Assembly (NCBI GenBank): GCA_964473025.1
Contig: CAYYMZ010000002.1
Coordinates: 1 to 64,000, forward strand
Length of the DNA stretch: 64,000 nt
Source of the DNA: CAYYMZ01 sp964473025
GTDB taxonomy: Bacteria > Patescibacteriota > UBA1384 > DTJR01
Direction: 5' to 3'
Of the stretch, positions 33,669-39,934 are shown in pieces (position 1 is the stretch's first letter; each line of letters begins with the position of its first letter). The position numbers and the translations under genes were made by a program. The notes beneath the pieces are model-generated. The model saw only the letters and a program-made list of their open reading frames with translations, did no database searches and was not told the DNA's origin.

Positions 33669-34745
33669 TTAATCTAAAAGACGCAGACCGATTCTTCTCG
33701 ACTCTGGCTGAAGTTCGATAATCTCAAATTTTTTCTTGTCACCGGATTGCAGAGCTTTGATTTTTGCCACGTCGCCCGAGGATGAAGATGCGTGCACCAA
33801 ACCATCCAAACCATCTTGAATTCTGACAAATGCACCGTAGGCGGTAACCTTGCTAACCTCACCATCTATTTTTTGGCCAACGCGCAATTTCTTCATTTCA
33901 TCAACCCACGGATCAGGCATAAGCCGTTTGATTGAGAGCGAGATTTTACCGTTTTCGATTTTGACAATCTTGGCTTTTACTTTTTGCCCAATCTTGAAAA
34001 GCTTGTTTAAATCATCGACATGATCCCAAGAAACCTCTGAAATGTGGATAAGACCTTCGAATGATTGAACGTTGACGAAAATACCAAAGTGGGCAATTCC
34101 CGTAATCGTACCTTCAACCTCCTGGCCGATTTCAAATGCACTTTCGGCTCCACCCAAAGCTTCATTAGCCGCCATTTTTTCCGAAAAAATCAGCTTTTCT
34201 TCTTTTTTGTCTGTAGCAATAATTTTGACGGTGAGAGTTTCACCAATCAGTCGTTTTAACTTACCTAAAATTTGTGACGGATCGCCGCCATCAACTCGCG
34301 GATAATGCTCGGAAGATAACTGGGAAACAGGTAAGAAACCGGAAATGCCGCCGACCTCGATCATTAAACCGCCGCGGTTGGCATTAACAGCCTTTGCTTC
34401 AACCAACGTTCCTTTATCTTTTTTATCATCCAAAGTTTCCCAAAGGCGATCACGATCGGCACGACGAAAACTCAAAACAACATAACCATCCTTATTCTCC
34501 ATGGAAACAACATTTGCCCTGGCTTCATCTCCAGGAACTAATTCGTTTGTATCAAAAGAAAATTCTTTCTCCGGAACAAAACCATAAGCTAACCCGCCAA
34601 TATCACACAAGATTTTATGGCTACCTGTTGAGACGATTTTACAGGTTACGGTTGCGCCAATATCAAACGGAACCAAAGCTGTGCCCACGCTCTCAACGAG
34701 GGAATCCATGTCTGCTGGTTTTGTTTTAGCGGTTTTTGATGCCAT
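33669..34745 (-). CDS. rpsA: Ribosomal protein S1, four-domain form
   Basis: RNA-binding protein that helps mRNA recruitment to the 30S subunit. Four S1 domains can be traced in 358 residues: about 25-95 (GATVTCKIVSTGSHKILCDIGGLAYGFVPEKEF), 110-185 (GTLVEAKAVNANRGGLMIEVGGISGFLPVSQL), 205-275 (GQEVEGTITGIAHFGIFVNVQSFEGLIHISEVSW) and 290-358 (GQKIDGEVSKVTAYGAFVRIQDGLDGLVHASS). Four domains is the short form seen in Gram-positive-like bacteria rather than the six-domain Escherichia form. The start overlaps the upstream membrane protein gene by 20 bases. Confidence 0.95.
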   Translation of the reverse strand: MASKTAKTKPADMDSLVESVGTALVPFDIGATVTCKIVSTGSHKILCDIGGLAYGFVPEKEFSFDTNELVPGDEARANVVSMENKDGYVVLSFRRADRDRLWETLDDKKDKGTLVEAKAVNANRGGLMIEVGGISGFLPVSQLSSEHYPRVDGGDPSQILGKLKRLIGETLTVKIIATDKKEEKLIFSEKMAANEALGGAESAFEIGQEVEGTITGIAHFGIFVNVQSFEGLIHISEVSWDHVDDLNKLFKIGQKVKAKIVKIENGKISLSIKRLMPDPWVDEMKKLRVGQKIDGEVSKVTAYGAFVRIQDGLDGLVHASSSSGDVAKIKALQSGDKKKFEIIELQPESRRIGLRLLD

Positions 34746-35133
34746 TTTTTTGATACTTTTCCCTTCTCTTGAACTCTCGATATTTATACCATAATGCTGA
34801 AACTCTAGCTATACGGTAGTATAACAAAAATAAAAACCAAATCAACCATATAATCAGAATTATTAGGAAAAACAACTTTTTAACTTGAAAGCCCGTAAGA
34901 TATATGGCTAGCAAAAAAACTAAAGTTAATGGTATGTACAGGAGGAAATCACCGATCCATTTGACAAACCGCCTATAAAAACGCGGGGTTTTCCTCTTTT
35001 CAATAAATAACTGCAGGACAATACCGCAAATTGCAATCAAAGCTAACGCAATTAAGGCAATAATTGCGTTTCGACTGGTTAGATTAATGCTTTCGTTAAG
35101 ATAAGCAACGCTGAAAATAGTTGAAATCTGCAT
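34726..35133 (-). CDS. Hypothetical membrane protein upstream of rpsA
   Basis: A 135-residue protein with three predicted membrane helices (IIALIALALIAICGIVLQLFI, FLLYIPLTLVFLLAIYLTGF, LFFLIILIIWLIWFLFLLYY) separated by basic loops, and a very basic C-terminus (YKYREFKRREKYQKNGIKNR). Its last 20 bases overlap rpsA, so it is probably co-transcribed with it. I do not recognise the family. Confidence 0.65.
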   Translation of the reverse strand: MQISTIFSVAYLNESINLTSRNAIIALIALALIAICGIVLQLFIEKRKTPRFYRRFVKWIGDFLLYIPLTLVFLLAIYLTGFQVKKLFFLIILIIWLIWFLFLLYYRIARVSALWYKYREFKRREKYQKNGIKNR

Positions 35134-35180
35134 TTTAAAAAATGTGGCTCGCCATTCCGAAGCCCCAAAGGGGCGAAGGA

Positions 35181-35356
35181 TGGTGCCGGGGGACAGAGTC
35201 GATCACAAGTCCAAATCTGCTGATTTGGCTCGCGATCCCCGCTCGGCCCCGTCGGGCCTGCGCGCTCCGCCTCTTGTCGACTGGCTCTCAAGTTATCGGC
35301 CAGTCGTCCCCGTCAGTTACAATCCTGTTTTGCTAATGCAAAACCAGGATTTGAAT
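35181..35356 (-). mobile_element. tRNA T-loop element, copy A (at tRNA-Phe)
   Basis: 35181-35201 repeats, base for base, the last 21 nt of tRNA-Phe (35357-35377: CCA end back to the T-loop C). The 155 bp between hold the element. On the plus strand it begins ATCACAAGT, then hairpin 1 (CCAAATC-TGCT-GATTTGG), CTCGCGATCCCCGCTCGG, hairpin 2 (GGCCC-CGTC-GGGCC) and, next to the intact tRNA, a 3' hairpin with arms AATCCTG/CAGGATT. The same order recurs in copies B, C, D and F. The two hairpins covary between copies. Confidence 0.65.
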
Positions 35357-35432
35357 TGGTGCCGGGGGACAGAGTCGGACTGTCCACACCTGGTTTTTCA
35401 GACCAGTGCTCTAACCGCTGAGCTACCCCGGC
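35357..35432 (-). tRNA. tRNA-Phe(GAA)
   Basis: A 76-nt tRNA with encoded CCA. The acceptor GCCGGGG/CCCCGGC, D arm GCTC..GAGC, anticodon arm CTGGT-CTGAAAA-ACCAG (anticodon GAA) and T arm GACAG-TCCGACT-CTGTC are all intact. Its 3' end is duplicated 176 bp downstream by element A. Confidence 0.95.
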
Positions 35433-35550
35433 ATATTAAACTTAAAACTAAAAACGAAAAAGTAAAAAGAAAATCAGATATTCAAAATGCAAAATTTATA
35501 CAGGGAAATAATAGCAAATTAACCTTGAAAATTCAATTTCCAGTGTATTT

Positions 35551-35580
35551 TGGTGGCCGCTACAGGATTCCGAACCTGTG
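35551..35580 (-). pseudogene. 3' fragment of a tRNA (T arm, acceptor strand and CCA)
   Basis: The minus strand reads a T arm ACAGG-TTCGGAAT-CCTGT (loop one base too long), an acceptor strand AGCGGCC and ACCA. No 5' part is present. It lies directly downstream (minus direction) of the element-B repeat, as if it were the oldest 3' end in a stack of insertions. Confidence 0.5.
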
Positions 35581-35589
35581 AATATTGTT

Positions 35590-35736
35590 TGGTGCGTCCA
35601 AGAGGACTCGGTCACAAGTTCGCGCCTGCTGGTGCGCCTCGCGACCCCGCCTCGCGCCCGTCGGCGCTGCGGCCTTCTCGTCCTCGGCTCCCAAATATTT
35701 GTTTGTCCTGGCCCTTCAGGCCCGGCCAAACAAATC
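35590..35736 (-). mobile_element. tRNA T-loop element, copy B (at tRNA-Val)
   Basis: 35590-35610 is an exact 21-bp copy of the 3' end of tRNA-Val (35737-35757). Between them lie 126 bp. On the plus strand this reads GTCACAAGT, hairpin 1 (GCGCC-TGCT-GGTGCGC), CTCGCGACCCCGCCTCG, hairpin 2 (GCGCC-CGTC-GGCGC), CTTCTCG, then a 3' hairpin with arms AAATATTTGTTTG / CAAACAAAT next to the tRNA. It has the same plan as copy A with different stem sequences but the same loops. Confidence 0.7.
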
Positions 35737-35811
35737 TGGTGCGTCCAAGAGGACTCGAACCTCTAACCCCTTGGATGTAAACCAAGTGCTCTACCGTTGA
35801 GCTATGGACGC
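35737..35811 (-). tRNA. tRNA-Val(UAC)
   Basis: A 75-nt tRNA with encoded CCA. The acceptor GCGTCCA/TGGACGC, D stem GCTC/GAGC, anticodon arm CTTGG-TTTACAT-CCAAG (anticodon TAC) and T arm AGAGG-TTCGAGT-CCTCT are intact. It is followed by element B. Confidence 0.95.
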
Positions 35812-35856
35812 CCATATCTAAAAATCCCTTAAGTCATACCGACTGGGAAGCCAAAA

Positions 35857-36108
35857 CTAACTTGCTTTAAAAACTTCGTCGCCTTCGCGGGCTTTGCCGG
35901 TCACTTTAATACCGACTTCGTCACCCTTATCCGCTTCCTCAATTTCGGCGTGCTCAACCTGCATTGAATCAACAGTTTCTTCGATTTCGGTAGTATTCCC
36001 CTTAATCTTGACTTTGTCGCCAATTTTAAGCGGCTTTTCCAATTTAACGATCGCCACCTGTATTTTGTCGAAAAAATGGGTGACTTCGCCTAATTTTTCT
36101 TCAGCCAT
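35857..36108 (-). CDS. Translation elongation factor-like protein (EF-Tu domain-2 fold)
   Basis: An 83-residue protein: LGEVTHFFDKIQVAIVKLEKPLKIGDKVKIKGNTTEIEETVDSMQVEHAEIEEADKGDEVGIKV, which is domain 2 of translational GTPases (VG.V...I.VAVVKL..PLK.GD.I...G...) without any GTPase domain. Stand-alone copies like this occur in Patescibacteria and archaea and have no established role. It lies among tRNA genes on the same strand, which fits a translation-linked job but does not prove one. Confidence 0.8.
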   Translation of the reverse strand: MAEEKLGEVTHFFDKIQVAIVKLEKPLKIGDKVKIKGNTTEIEETVDSMQVEHAEIEEADKGDEVGIKVTGKAREGDEVFKAS

Positions 36109-36183
36109 TGCAATTTGCCAAATTTATTTTTTACGTTCGACCGTCTTGGATTATACCTGATCGAGAAGCTTTTTCAAGTAAAA

Positions 36184-36203
36184 ATGGCCACGTTAATGGC
36201 CAT
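36184..36203 (-). terminator. Terminator behind the tRNA-Leu(GAG)-type 3' end fragment
   Basis: A perfect 7-bp hairpin (ATGGCCA...TGGCCAT) followed on the minus strand by TTTTTAC. It stands about 6 nt after the CCA of the repeated 3' end at 36209, where the terminator of a tRNA gene would stand. Confidence 0.65.
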
Positions 36204-36208
36204 CTTTC

Positions 36209-36373
36209 TGGTGCCGAGGACAGGACTTGGTCACAAGTCGGCGCGATTCTAATTTTAAGGAATGCCCCGCTCGCGACCCCGCCTCCTTCACTCGCAAGCT
36301 CATTCAGTCCGGCTTTCAAGTCCGTCCATCCCAAATACATAAAATCCGCCCCTTGCGGGACGAATTTTATGTC
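36209..36373 (-). mobile_element. tRNA T-loop element, copy C (repeat matches tRNA-Leu(GAG))
   Basis: 36209-36229 is an exact 21-bp copy of the 3' end of tRNA-Leu(GAG), which itself lies at 37433-37453, 1.2 kb away and across dedA. The core begins GTCACAAGT and contains CTCGCGACCCCGCCTCC, but hairpin 1 is replaced by a longer AT-rich sequence. A 3' hairpin with arms ACATAAAAT/ATTTTATGT ends it at 36373, followed by a decayed tRNA-like 3' end (TGGTGCAGGAT..., 36374-36400). Two readings are possible: a separate mini-element, or the far end of an element carrying dedA. Confidence 0.55.
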
Positions 36374-36620
36374 TGGTGCAGGATAATTAGAATAGTTCGA
36401 ACGCATTTCGGCCTCGAAGCGGCTGTAAAAGTCCGAAATTTCCAAGAGGGACTATGAACTTTGACAGTCGCAGACAAGAGCCATTTCGTGCTCATTTTCC
36501 GGTGGCGATCAATATCCAGCCACAAGAGGTGTGAAAAAGACAAGTATCAAAATTACGATGGTGATAAAAAACAACTCTCAATTTTTTTCTAATTATTTAT
36601 CGGTTACCGCGAACTATAAA
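36374..36620. other. Gene-free stretch with a decayed tRNA-like end
   Basis: 36374-36400 resembles a tRNA 3' end (minus strand ...TTCGAACTATTC..CCTGCACCA), but no acceptor or D-arm partner can be found. Upstream on the same strand is a GC-rich hairpin (ATTTCGG...CCGAAAT, about 36398-36440). The remaining bases to dedA show nothing that I can interpret. Confidence 0.4.
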
Positions 36621-36624
36621 AAAA

Positions 36625-37335
36625 TCAAACATCATCGTTAAGATGTTCTTTTTTGAGTGTTTTCTCTATGTCTTTATAAGTCGCATGTTCAAGTTGCTGT
36701 TTTGATATTTTGGGTCCGCGTTTGTATTTTACATATTCAATAAACATAGGCATTAGCGAAAGAGCGATGATTCCAAAGACAGCGTATTCGAAATTTGCCT
36801 TGATCACCGGTAGACCGCCGAAGAAGTATCCGGCAAATGTAAGAGAGGTCACCCATAAAAATGCTCCCGCAACATTGTAGAGAAGAAAAGTATTGTAATG
36901 CATTTTGCCGATACCGGCAACAAAGGGCGCAAAGGTGCGAATAATTGGCAAAAATCGGGCGAGGATTATCGTCTTTCCTCCGTATTTGTCATAAAACTCA
37001 CGCGTCTTTTCCAAGTAGGCCTTGTTGAAAAATCGCGAGTTTTGTTTAGAAAAAACCCGAGGCCCGACATAATGTCCAATCCAGTAGTTTGCGGTATCAC
37101 CAAGCACAGCAGCGACCAGCATAATAGTATATATGGTCCATATATCTAAGAATCCGCCGCCGGCAAGGGCCCCTACAGCAAATAGCAATGAATCTCCGGG
37201 CAAAAACGGTGTTACGACAAGGCCTGTTTCGGCGAAGATGATGGCAAATATTATTACATAAGTCCAGCTACCAAAAACCGTGATGATATTACCCAGGTGT
37301 TTGTCAATGTGAAATATAAAATCAAAAATTTCCAT
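36625..37335 (-). CDS. DedA-family membrane protein
   Basis: A 236-residue inner-membrane protein of the DedA/VTT superfamily, a group linked to lipid (undecaprenyl-phosphate or phospholipid) flipping. It has FAETGLVVTPFLPGDSLLFAVGALAG (the re-entrant ET...PFLPGD element), ANYWIGHYVGPRV, FYDKYGGKTIILARFLPIIRTFAPFVAGIGKM (the conserved F/Y..G...I...RF.P..R....AG) and a basic C-terminus. It is the only protein gene between the two copies of the tRNA-Leu(GAG) 3' end (36209 and 37433), so it may be cargo of an element inserted in that tRNA. Confidence 0.92.
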   Translation of the reverse strand: MEIFDFIFHIDKHLGNIITVFGSWTYVIIFAIIFAETGLVVTPFLPGDSLLFAVGALAGGGFLDIWTIYTIMLVAAVLGDTANYWIGHYVGPRVFSKQNSRFFNKAYLEKTREFYDKYGGKTIILARFLPIIRTFAPFVAGIGKMHYNTFLLYNVAGAFLWVTSLTFAGYFFGGLPVIKANFEYAVFGIIALSLMPMFIEYVKYKRGPKISKQQLEHATYKDIEKTLKKEHLNDDV

Positions 37336-37432
37336 AATAAATTCTCATTTAACCTTGTTTTTAAAATAAAATTAGCTGCCAACCAAAACTAGATTTCGCC
37401 GTCCTACGTCGCCACATGGTGGCTATGCGATC

Positions 37433-37520
37433 TGGTGCCGAGGACAGGACTTGAACCTGCACGGGATTGCTCCCACTACCACCTCAAGGTAGCGTGTATA
37501 CCAAATTTCACCACCTCGGC
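37433..37520 (-). tRNA. tRNA-Leu(GAG)
   Basis: An 88-nt class II tRNA with encoded CCA. The acceptor is GCCGAGG/CCTCGGC, the anticodon arm CTACC-TTGAGGT-GGTAG (anticodon GAG), the variable arm GGGAGCAATCCC, and the T arm GCAGG-TTCAAGT-CCTGC with a slightly imperfect stem. Downstream (minus direction) a small hairpin GCCAC-CAT-GTGGC follows the CCA, as at the other element-bearing tRNAs. Confidence 0.93.
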
Positions 37521-37573
37521 ACAAAAATGAATTATAAATTAAAAAAGTGCAAAACTCAATGGGTTTATCTCGT

Positions 37574-37713
37574 TGGTGCCGAAGGCGAGACTCGGTCACG
37601 CATAAAATTCTGCTGAATTTTTGCGCGACCCCGGCTCGGCACCGTCGTGCCTGCGCCTTTCGAGTTTTCTCGGGCGCACCAACGAAATCCAAACCCTATC
37701 GGGTTTATCTCGT
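37574..37713 (-). mobile_element. tRNA T-loop element, copy D (at a broken tRNA-Leu)
   Basis: 37574-37594 repeats exactly the 21-nt 3' end of the tRNA-Leu part at 37714-37734. Here the identity runs 13 bases further past the CCA (GGGTTTATCTCGT on both sides), making a 34-bp repeat. The core reads GTCACGC, hairpin 1 (AAAATTC-TGCT-GAATTTT), GCGCGACCCCGGCTCGG, hairpin 2 (GGCAC-CGTC-GTGCC), TGCGCCTTTCGAG, then a 3' hairpin with arms AAACCC/GGGTTT. Confidence 0.7.
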
Positions 37714-37768
37714 TGGTGCCGAAGGCGAGACTCGAACTCGCACGCCCTTGCGGGCACTGGCTCCCTTG

Positions 37769-37878
37769 CCCCGTTAAATGGTGGGCGCGAGAGGAGTCGA
37801 ACCTCCACGCCGTTGCCGACACATGATCCTGAATCATGCCTGTATACCAATTTCAGCACGCGCCCAATTTATACGGGG
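37769..37878. repeat. Inverted repeat bracketing tRNA-Leu(CAG)
   Basis: 37769-37779 (CCCCGTTAAAT on the plus strand) pairs with 37867-37878 (ATTTATACGGGG) with one bulged base. The same CCCCGTTAA / TTAACGGGG pair brackets tRNA-Met at 60421-60495. Confidence 0.65.
37779..37865 (-). tRNA. tRNA-Leu(CAG), nested inside the split tRNA-Leu
   Basis: An 87-nt class II tRNA with encoded CCA. The acceptor is GGGCGCG/CGCGCCC, the anticodon arm CATGA-TTCAGGA-TCATG (anticodon CAG), and the T arm GGAGG-TTCGACT-CCTCT has one mismatch. The inverted repeat that brackets it touches its first and last bases. Confidence 0.93.
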
Positions 37879-37894
37879 TGAACAAGCGTGTATA

Positions 37895-37924
37895 CCCGCC
37901 TGCAGAAGCTATCGCTTCAGCGAC
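37895..37924 (-). repeat. Palindromic insert in the broken tRNA-Leu
   Basis: The plus strand starts CCCGCCTGCAGAAGCTAT and folds back on itself (GAAGC..GCTTC). It lies between two copies of the 11-mer GCGTGTATACC (37886-37896 and 37926-37936). The opening CCCGCCTGCA..AGCT matches the insert in ksgA and the tail of the PH-domain gene. Confidence 0.5.
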
Positions 37925-37993
37925 TGCGTGTATACCAATTTCACCACTTCGGCACTGATTTTCAAGGAATATTCGCGAGCTCCATCTCGCAAA

Positions 37994-38055
37994 GCCATGG
38001 CCTTGCGGCCACTGGCTCCTGAAGCCAGCGCGTCTACCAATTTCGCCACCTGCCC
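37994..38055 (-). pseudogene. Truncated tRNA-Leu(CAG), 5' three-quarters only
   Basis: The minus strand has GGGCAGG, a D arm, the anticodon arm CTGGC-TTCAGGA-GCCAG (anticodon CAG) and a variable arm GGCC-GCAA-GGCC. Where the T arm should begin, a hairpin (CGCGAG/CTCGC) takes over (about 37966-37993). A very similar hairpin (ATTCGCGAG..CTCGCGAA) is inserted in element F at about 60727. Confidence 0.6.
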
Positions 38056-38100
38056 TTTTTCTCCTTATAACAGTACTATAAACCGAGTACTTTGTCTATT

Positions 38101-38169
38101 CCCGCACCAGAGGGCATTCAACTCTTCATCTAGCGGCAGAAATACACGATAAAAAGCCCTCGGTGCGGG
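38101..38169. repeat. Long inverted repeat upstream of the tRNA-Leu cluster
   Basis: Arms 38101-38115 (CCCGCACCAGAGGGC) and 38156-38169 pair over 14 bp with one bulged A, around a 40-nt loop. It lies between the stop of the ABC substrate-binding gene and the first tRNA-Leu on the minus strand. It has no T-run, so it is either a weak terminator or a folded leader. The rest of 38056-38220 shows no gene. Confidence 0.5.
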
Positions 38170-38220
38170 ATTTCGCAAATTATCAAAGCGTAATGCTTAA
38201 CTGCTGTCGGGAGAACTCAC

Positions 38221-39564
38221 CTAGAACAACTTTTGGTTCAGGTACCAGTTTAAGATAAAATTAAATCTATCTGTTTCTAAGGCCATGGCTTTAGGAAGTG
38301 AAAATCCTTTAACGCGCGCTGCGACCGCATAGGTTCCGTCAATATTTTTGTATTCAATCGCAACTTTTTCATCATTAACAAGAGATTTGATTTTATCCAA
38401 TATTTCTTGCCTTTTACCCGCATCGTCAGTAGAGCGATATTCCTCGCAAAGGCGGTCAATATCGGCATTGGCTAACTCGGCGAAGTTTTGCCCCGTGCCA
38501 GTACGATTATCCGAGTGCCAGAGAAGATATGGATCGTAGGAGGAACCTTCGTTAATTAAAATATAGAGCATGTCGTAATTGCGCTTGGGTAAATCGGCAC
38601 TCAAGGCATCTTTAAGCGAAACTTGTCTTACATCGAGCTTGACTCCCGCTTTAATCAATTTATCCTTGAGCGCTGCGTATTCGCCATCAACCGTTAGACC
38701 GTTAACTTCAAGAACACTTAAAGTGTCGATGCTACTTGGTTTCTCCCCAGACAAAAGTTGGTTGCGGACATTGGTGGCCTTGAGATAAGGTTTTGAGCTG
38801 TTGATAAAAAGGGAGTGCTTTTTATTTAAAGTCACCTTCGCACCTTGCCAACCTTCGGGAACATTATTTAAATCAAAAGAGCCGGTAATGTTACCTTTGT
38901 TTGCCGCGTTTTGCAGACCGTCAGCATTATCATATTTTCGCATCACAAATCTGTCGAAATATGGTCGCTTTAGATGATAGTCGCTGTTTATTTTAAGGCG
39001 AATTTCAGTATCTGTTTTTTTATCTACCTTGTAAGGACCATACGGAAAAAGAGGAGTGGAAAGTTCGTTTAGAAACTGGCTGTCCGGAGTGGTTAGTTTA
39101 AATTCTACGGTCGAGGGATCAATAACCTGTGCCGACGCACCAGATGGCAAATAGGTCGGGTTTTTCTGCAAGATATCCGTGATGACATATGAAGAAACCT
39201 TTGGAATCAAAGTAAATTTGTAGTCGGATTTATCAGAAGACACTTCCCATTTGGCCGCCAAGTCCGGTAAAATATTGCCCTTTTCGTCCGTGCGCACCAA
39301 TGCAGCTTTAGTTAAACGCCCCAGATCGATAGTATCTAAATTATTAGTTAGTACCCCTTCGATGTAGGTCCCGCCGTTTGCCGGCTCGTGCAAGGCGGCT
39401 GAGTTTGCCGCAAGTGCCCATCGCCAAGAGGTGGCTAGAACCAAAACCAAAAGAATGGCGATCGCGAATTTTTCAACAATTGTAAACGCTGTCCGCCAGT
39501 GTTTGAGCGTATAAACAAAATCGTGAATTCTAACGCGCTTGATATCGCGTAAAGATATTTCCAT
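38221..39564 (-). CDS. Membrane-anchored ABC transporter substrate-binding protein (SBP family 5)
   Basis: 447 residues. A cytoplasmic N-terminus (about 35 residues) and one uncleaved helix (FAIAILLVLVLATSWRWALAA) anchor a family-5 (peptide/nickel type) binding protein: GGTYIEGVLTNNLDTIDLGRLTKAALVRTDEKGNILPDLAAKWEVSSD, the classical early motif, then DPSTVEFKLTTPDSQFLNEL and a C-terminal lobe with YDMLYILINEGSSYDPYLLWHSDN. It is about 80-100 residues shorter than usual in the first lobe. No permease or ATPase gene lies beside it. secG is directly upstream, 5 bases away. Confidence 0.85.
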   Translation of the reverse strand: MEISLRDIKRVRIHDFVYTLKHWRTAFTIVEKFAIAILLVLVLATSWRWALAANSAALHEPANGGTYIEGVLTNNLDTIDLGRLTKAALVRTDEKGNILPDLAAKWEVSSDKSDYKFTLIPKVSSYVITDILQKNPTYLPSGASAQVIDPSTVEFKLTTPDSQFLNELSTPLFPYGPYKVDKKTDTEIRLKINSDYHLKRPYFDRFVMRKYDNADGLQNAANKGNITGSFDLNNVPEGWQGAKVTLNKKHSLFINSSKPYLKATNVRNQLLSGEKPSSIDTLSVLEVNGLTVDGEYAALKDKLIKAGVKLDVRQVSLKDALSADLPKRNYDMLYILINEGSSYDPYLLWHSDNRTGTGQNFAELANADIDRLCEEYRSTDDAGKRQEILDKIKSLVNDEKVAIEYKNIDGTYAVAARVKGFSLPKAMALETDRFNFILNWYLNQKLF

Positions 39565-39569
39565 TTAAA

Positions 39570-39803
39570 TTAGCCCTGGATTTTCAACCTTAAAAATAGG
39601 TGTAATAGAACACTGACAACCAATATCACCGCGAAGGCGATAGTGGCGTTAAAAAGAATTTTCTCAATTCCCCTTTTAGAGCGATAAACATTTGACCCGG
39701 AGGCAAAAACGCCTCCCAAGCCTGTTCCGCGGTGTTGCAGAAGCACTGAGGTAATCAGCAAAAATGAGATAAAGAATTCTATCCAAACTAATGCTTTTAA
39801 CAT
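39570..39803 (-). CDS. secG: Preprotein translocase subunit SecG
   Basis: A 77-residue protein with two membrane helices (VWIEFFISFLLITSVLLQHR and ATIAFAVILVVSVLLHLFL) joined by a loop with the SecG signature GTGLGGVFASGSNVYRSKRGIEK. It is the accessory subunit of SecYEG. The ATG lies 6 nt after TATAGT, again leaderless-like. Confidence 0.93.
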   Translation of the reverse strand: MLKALVWIEFFISFLLITSVLLQHRGTGLGGVFASGSNVYRSKRGIEKILFNATIAFAVILVVSVLLHLFLRLKIQG

Positions 39804-39809
39804 AGCGAC

Positions 39810-39815
39810 ACTATA
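39810..39815 (-). promoter_or_regulatory. -10 box of secG, leaderless arrangement
   Basis: Minus-strand TATAGT ends 6 nt before ATG 39803. The hairpin CCACCTGT-TAA-ACAGGTGG at about 39852-39870 lies behind it. Confidence 0.5.
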
Positions 39816-39934
39816 TTACAGGACTAAAAAAGCTTGTCAAGCCCCAAATCCCCACCTGTTAAACAGGTGGCAAATTAAAAAATGTGCAATAGCTACAGCA
39901 AAGTATTATATTTGACCGAACCCATGTGTCATCC

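Larger units (their letters stand above)
37714..37953 (-). pseudogene. tRNA-Leu split by an insert that contains tRNA-Leu(CAG)
   Basis: The 5' part (37953-37926, GCCGAAGTGGTGAAATTGG then TATACACGC) and the 3' part (37768-37714: CAAGG-GAGCC, variable arm GCCC-GCAA-GGGC, T arm GCGAG-TTCGAGT-CTCGC, acceptor CTTCGGC, ACCA) have fully complementary acceptor strands (GCCGAAG/CTTCGGC). Between them lie a palindromic insert with an 11-bp repeat and a whole tRNA-Leu(CAG) bracketed by CCCCGTATAAAT / ATTTAACGGGG. The 3' part suggests a CAA anticodon. The 5' strand of the anticodon stem (GGCTC) is missing, so the gene is probably dead. Confidence 0.6.

Noticed and set aside
35144..35581. Open frames of 60-145 codons across the tRNA clusters at 35.1-38.1 kb and 60.6-60.9 kb
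   Set aside because: They read through tRNA genes and structured inserts on both strands, have no homologue-like features and no start signals. Long frames in GC-rich palindromic DNA are expected by chance.
36131..36445. A 104-codon frame spanning element C
   Set aside because: It runs through the repeated tRNA 3' end and the hairpins of the element; no start signal or conserved domain.
36209..37734. CRISPR-like array from the repeated 21-bp units
   Set aside because: Each repeat pair has a different sequence matching its own tRNA, the spacing is irregular and no cas gene is present.
37714..37953. A functional trans-split tRNA-Leu(CAA)
   Set aside because: The acceptor halves pair, but the 5' strand of the anticodon stem cannot be found in the 5' part, and no splice-like bulge-helix-bulge could be drawn.
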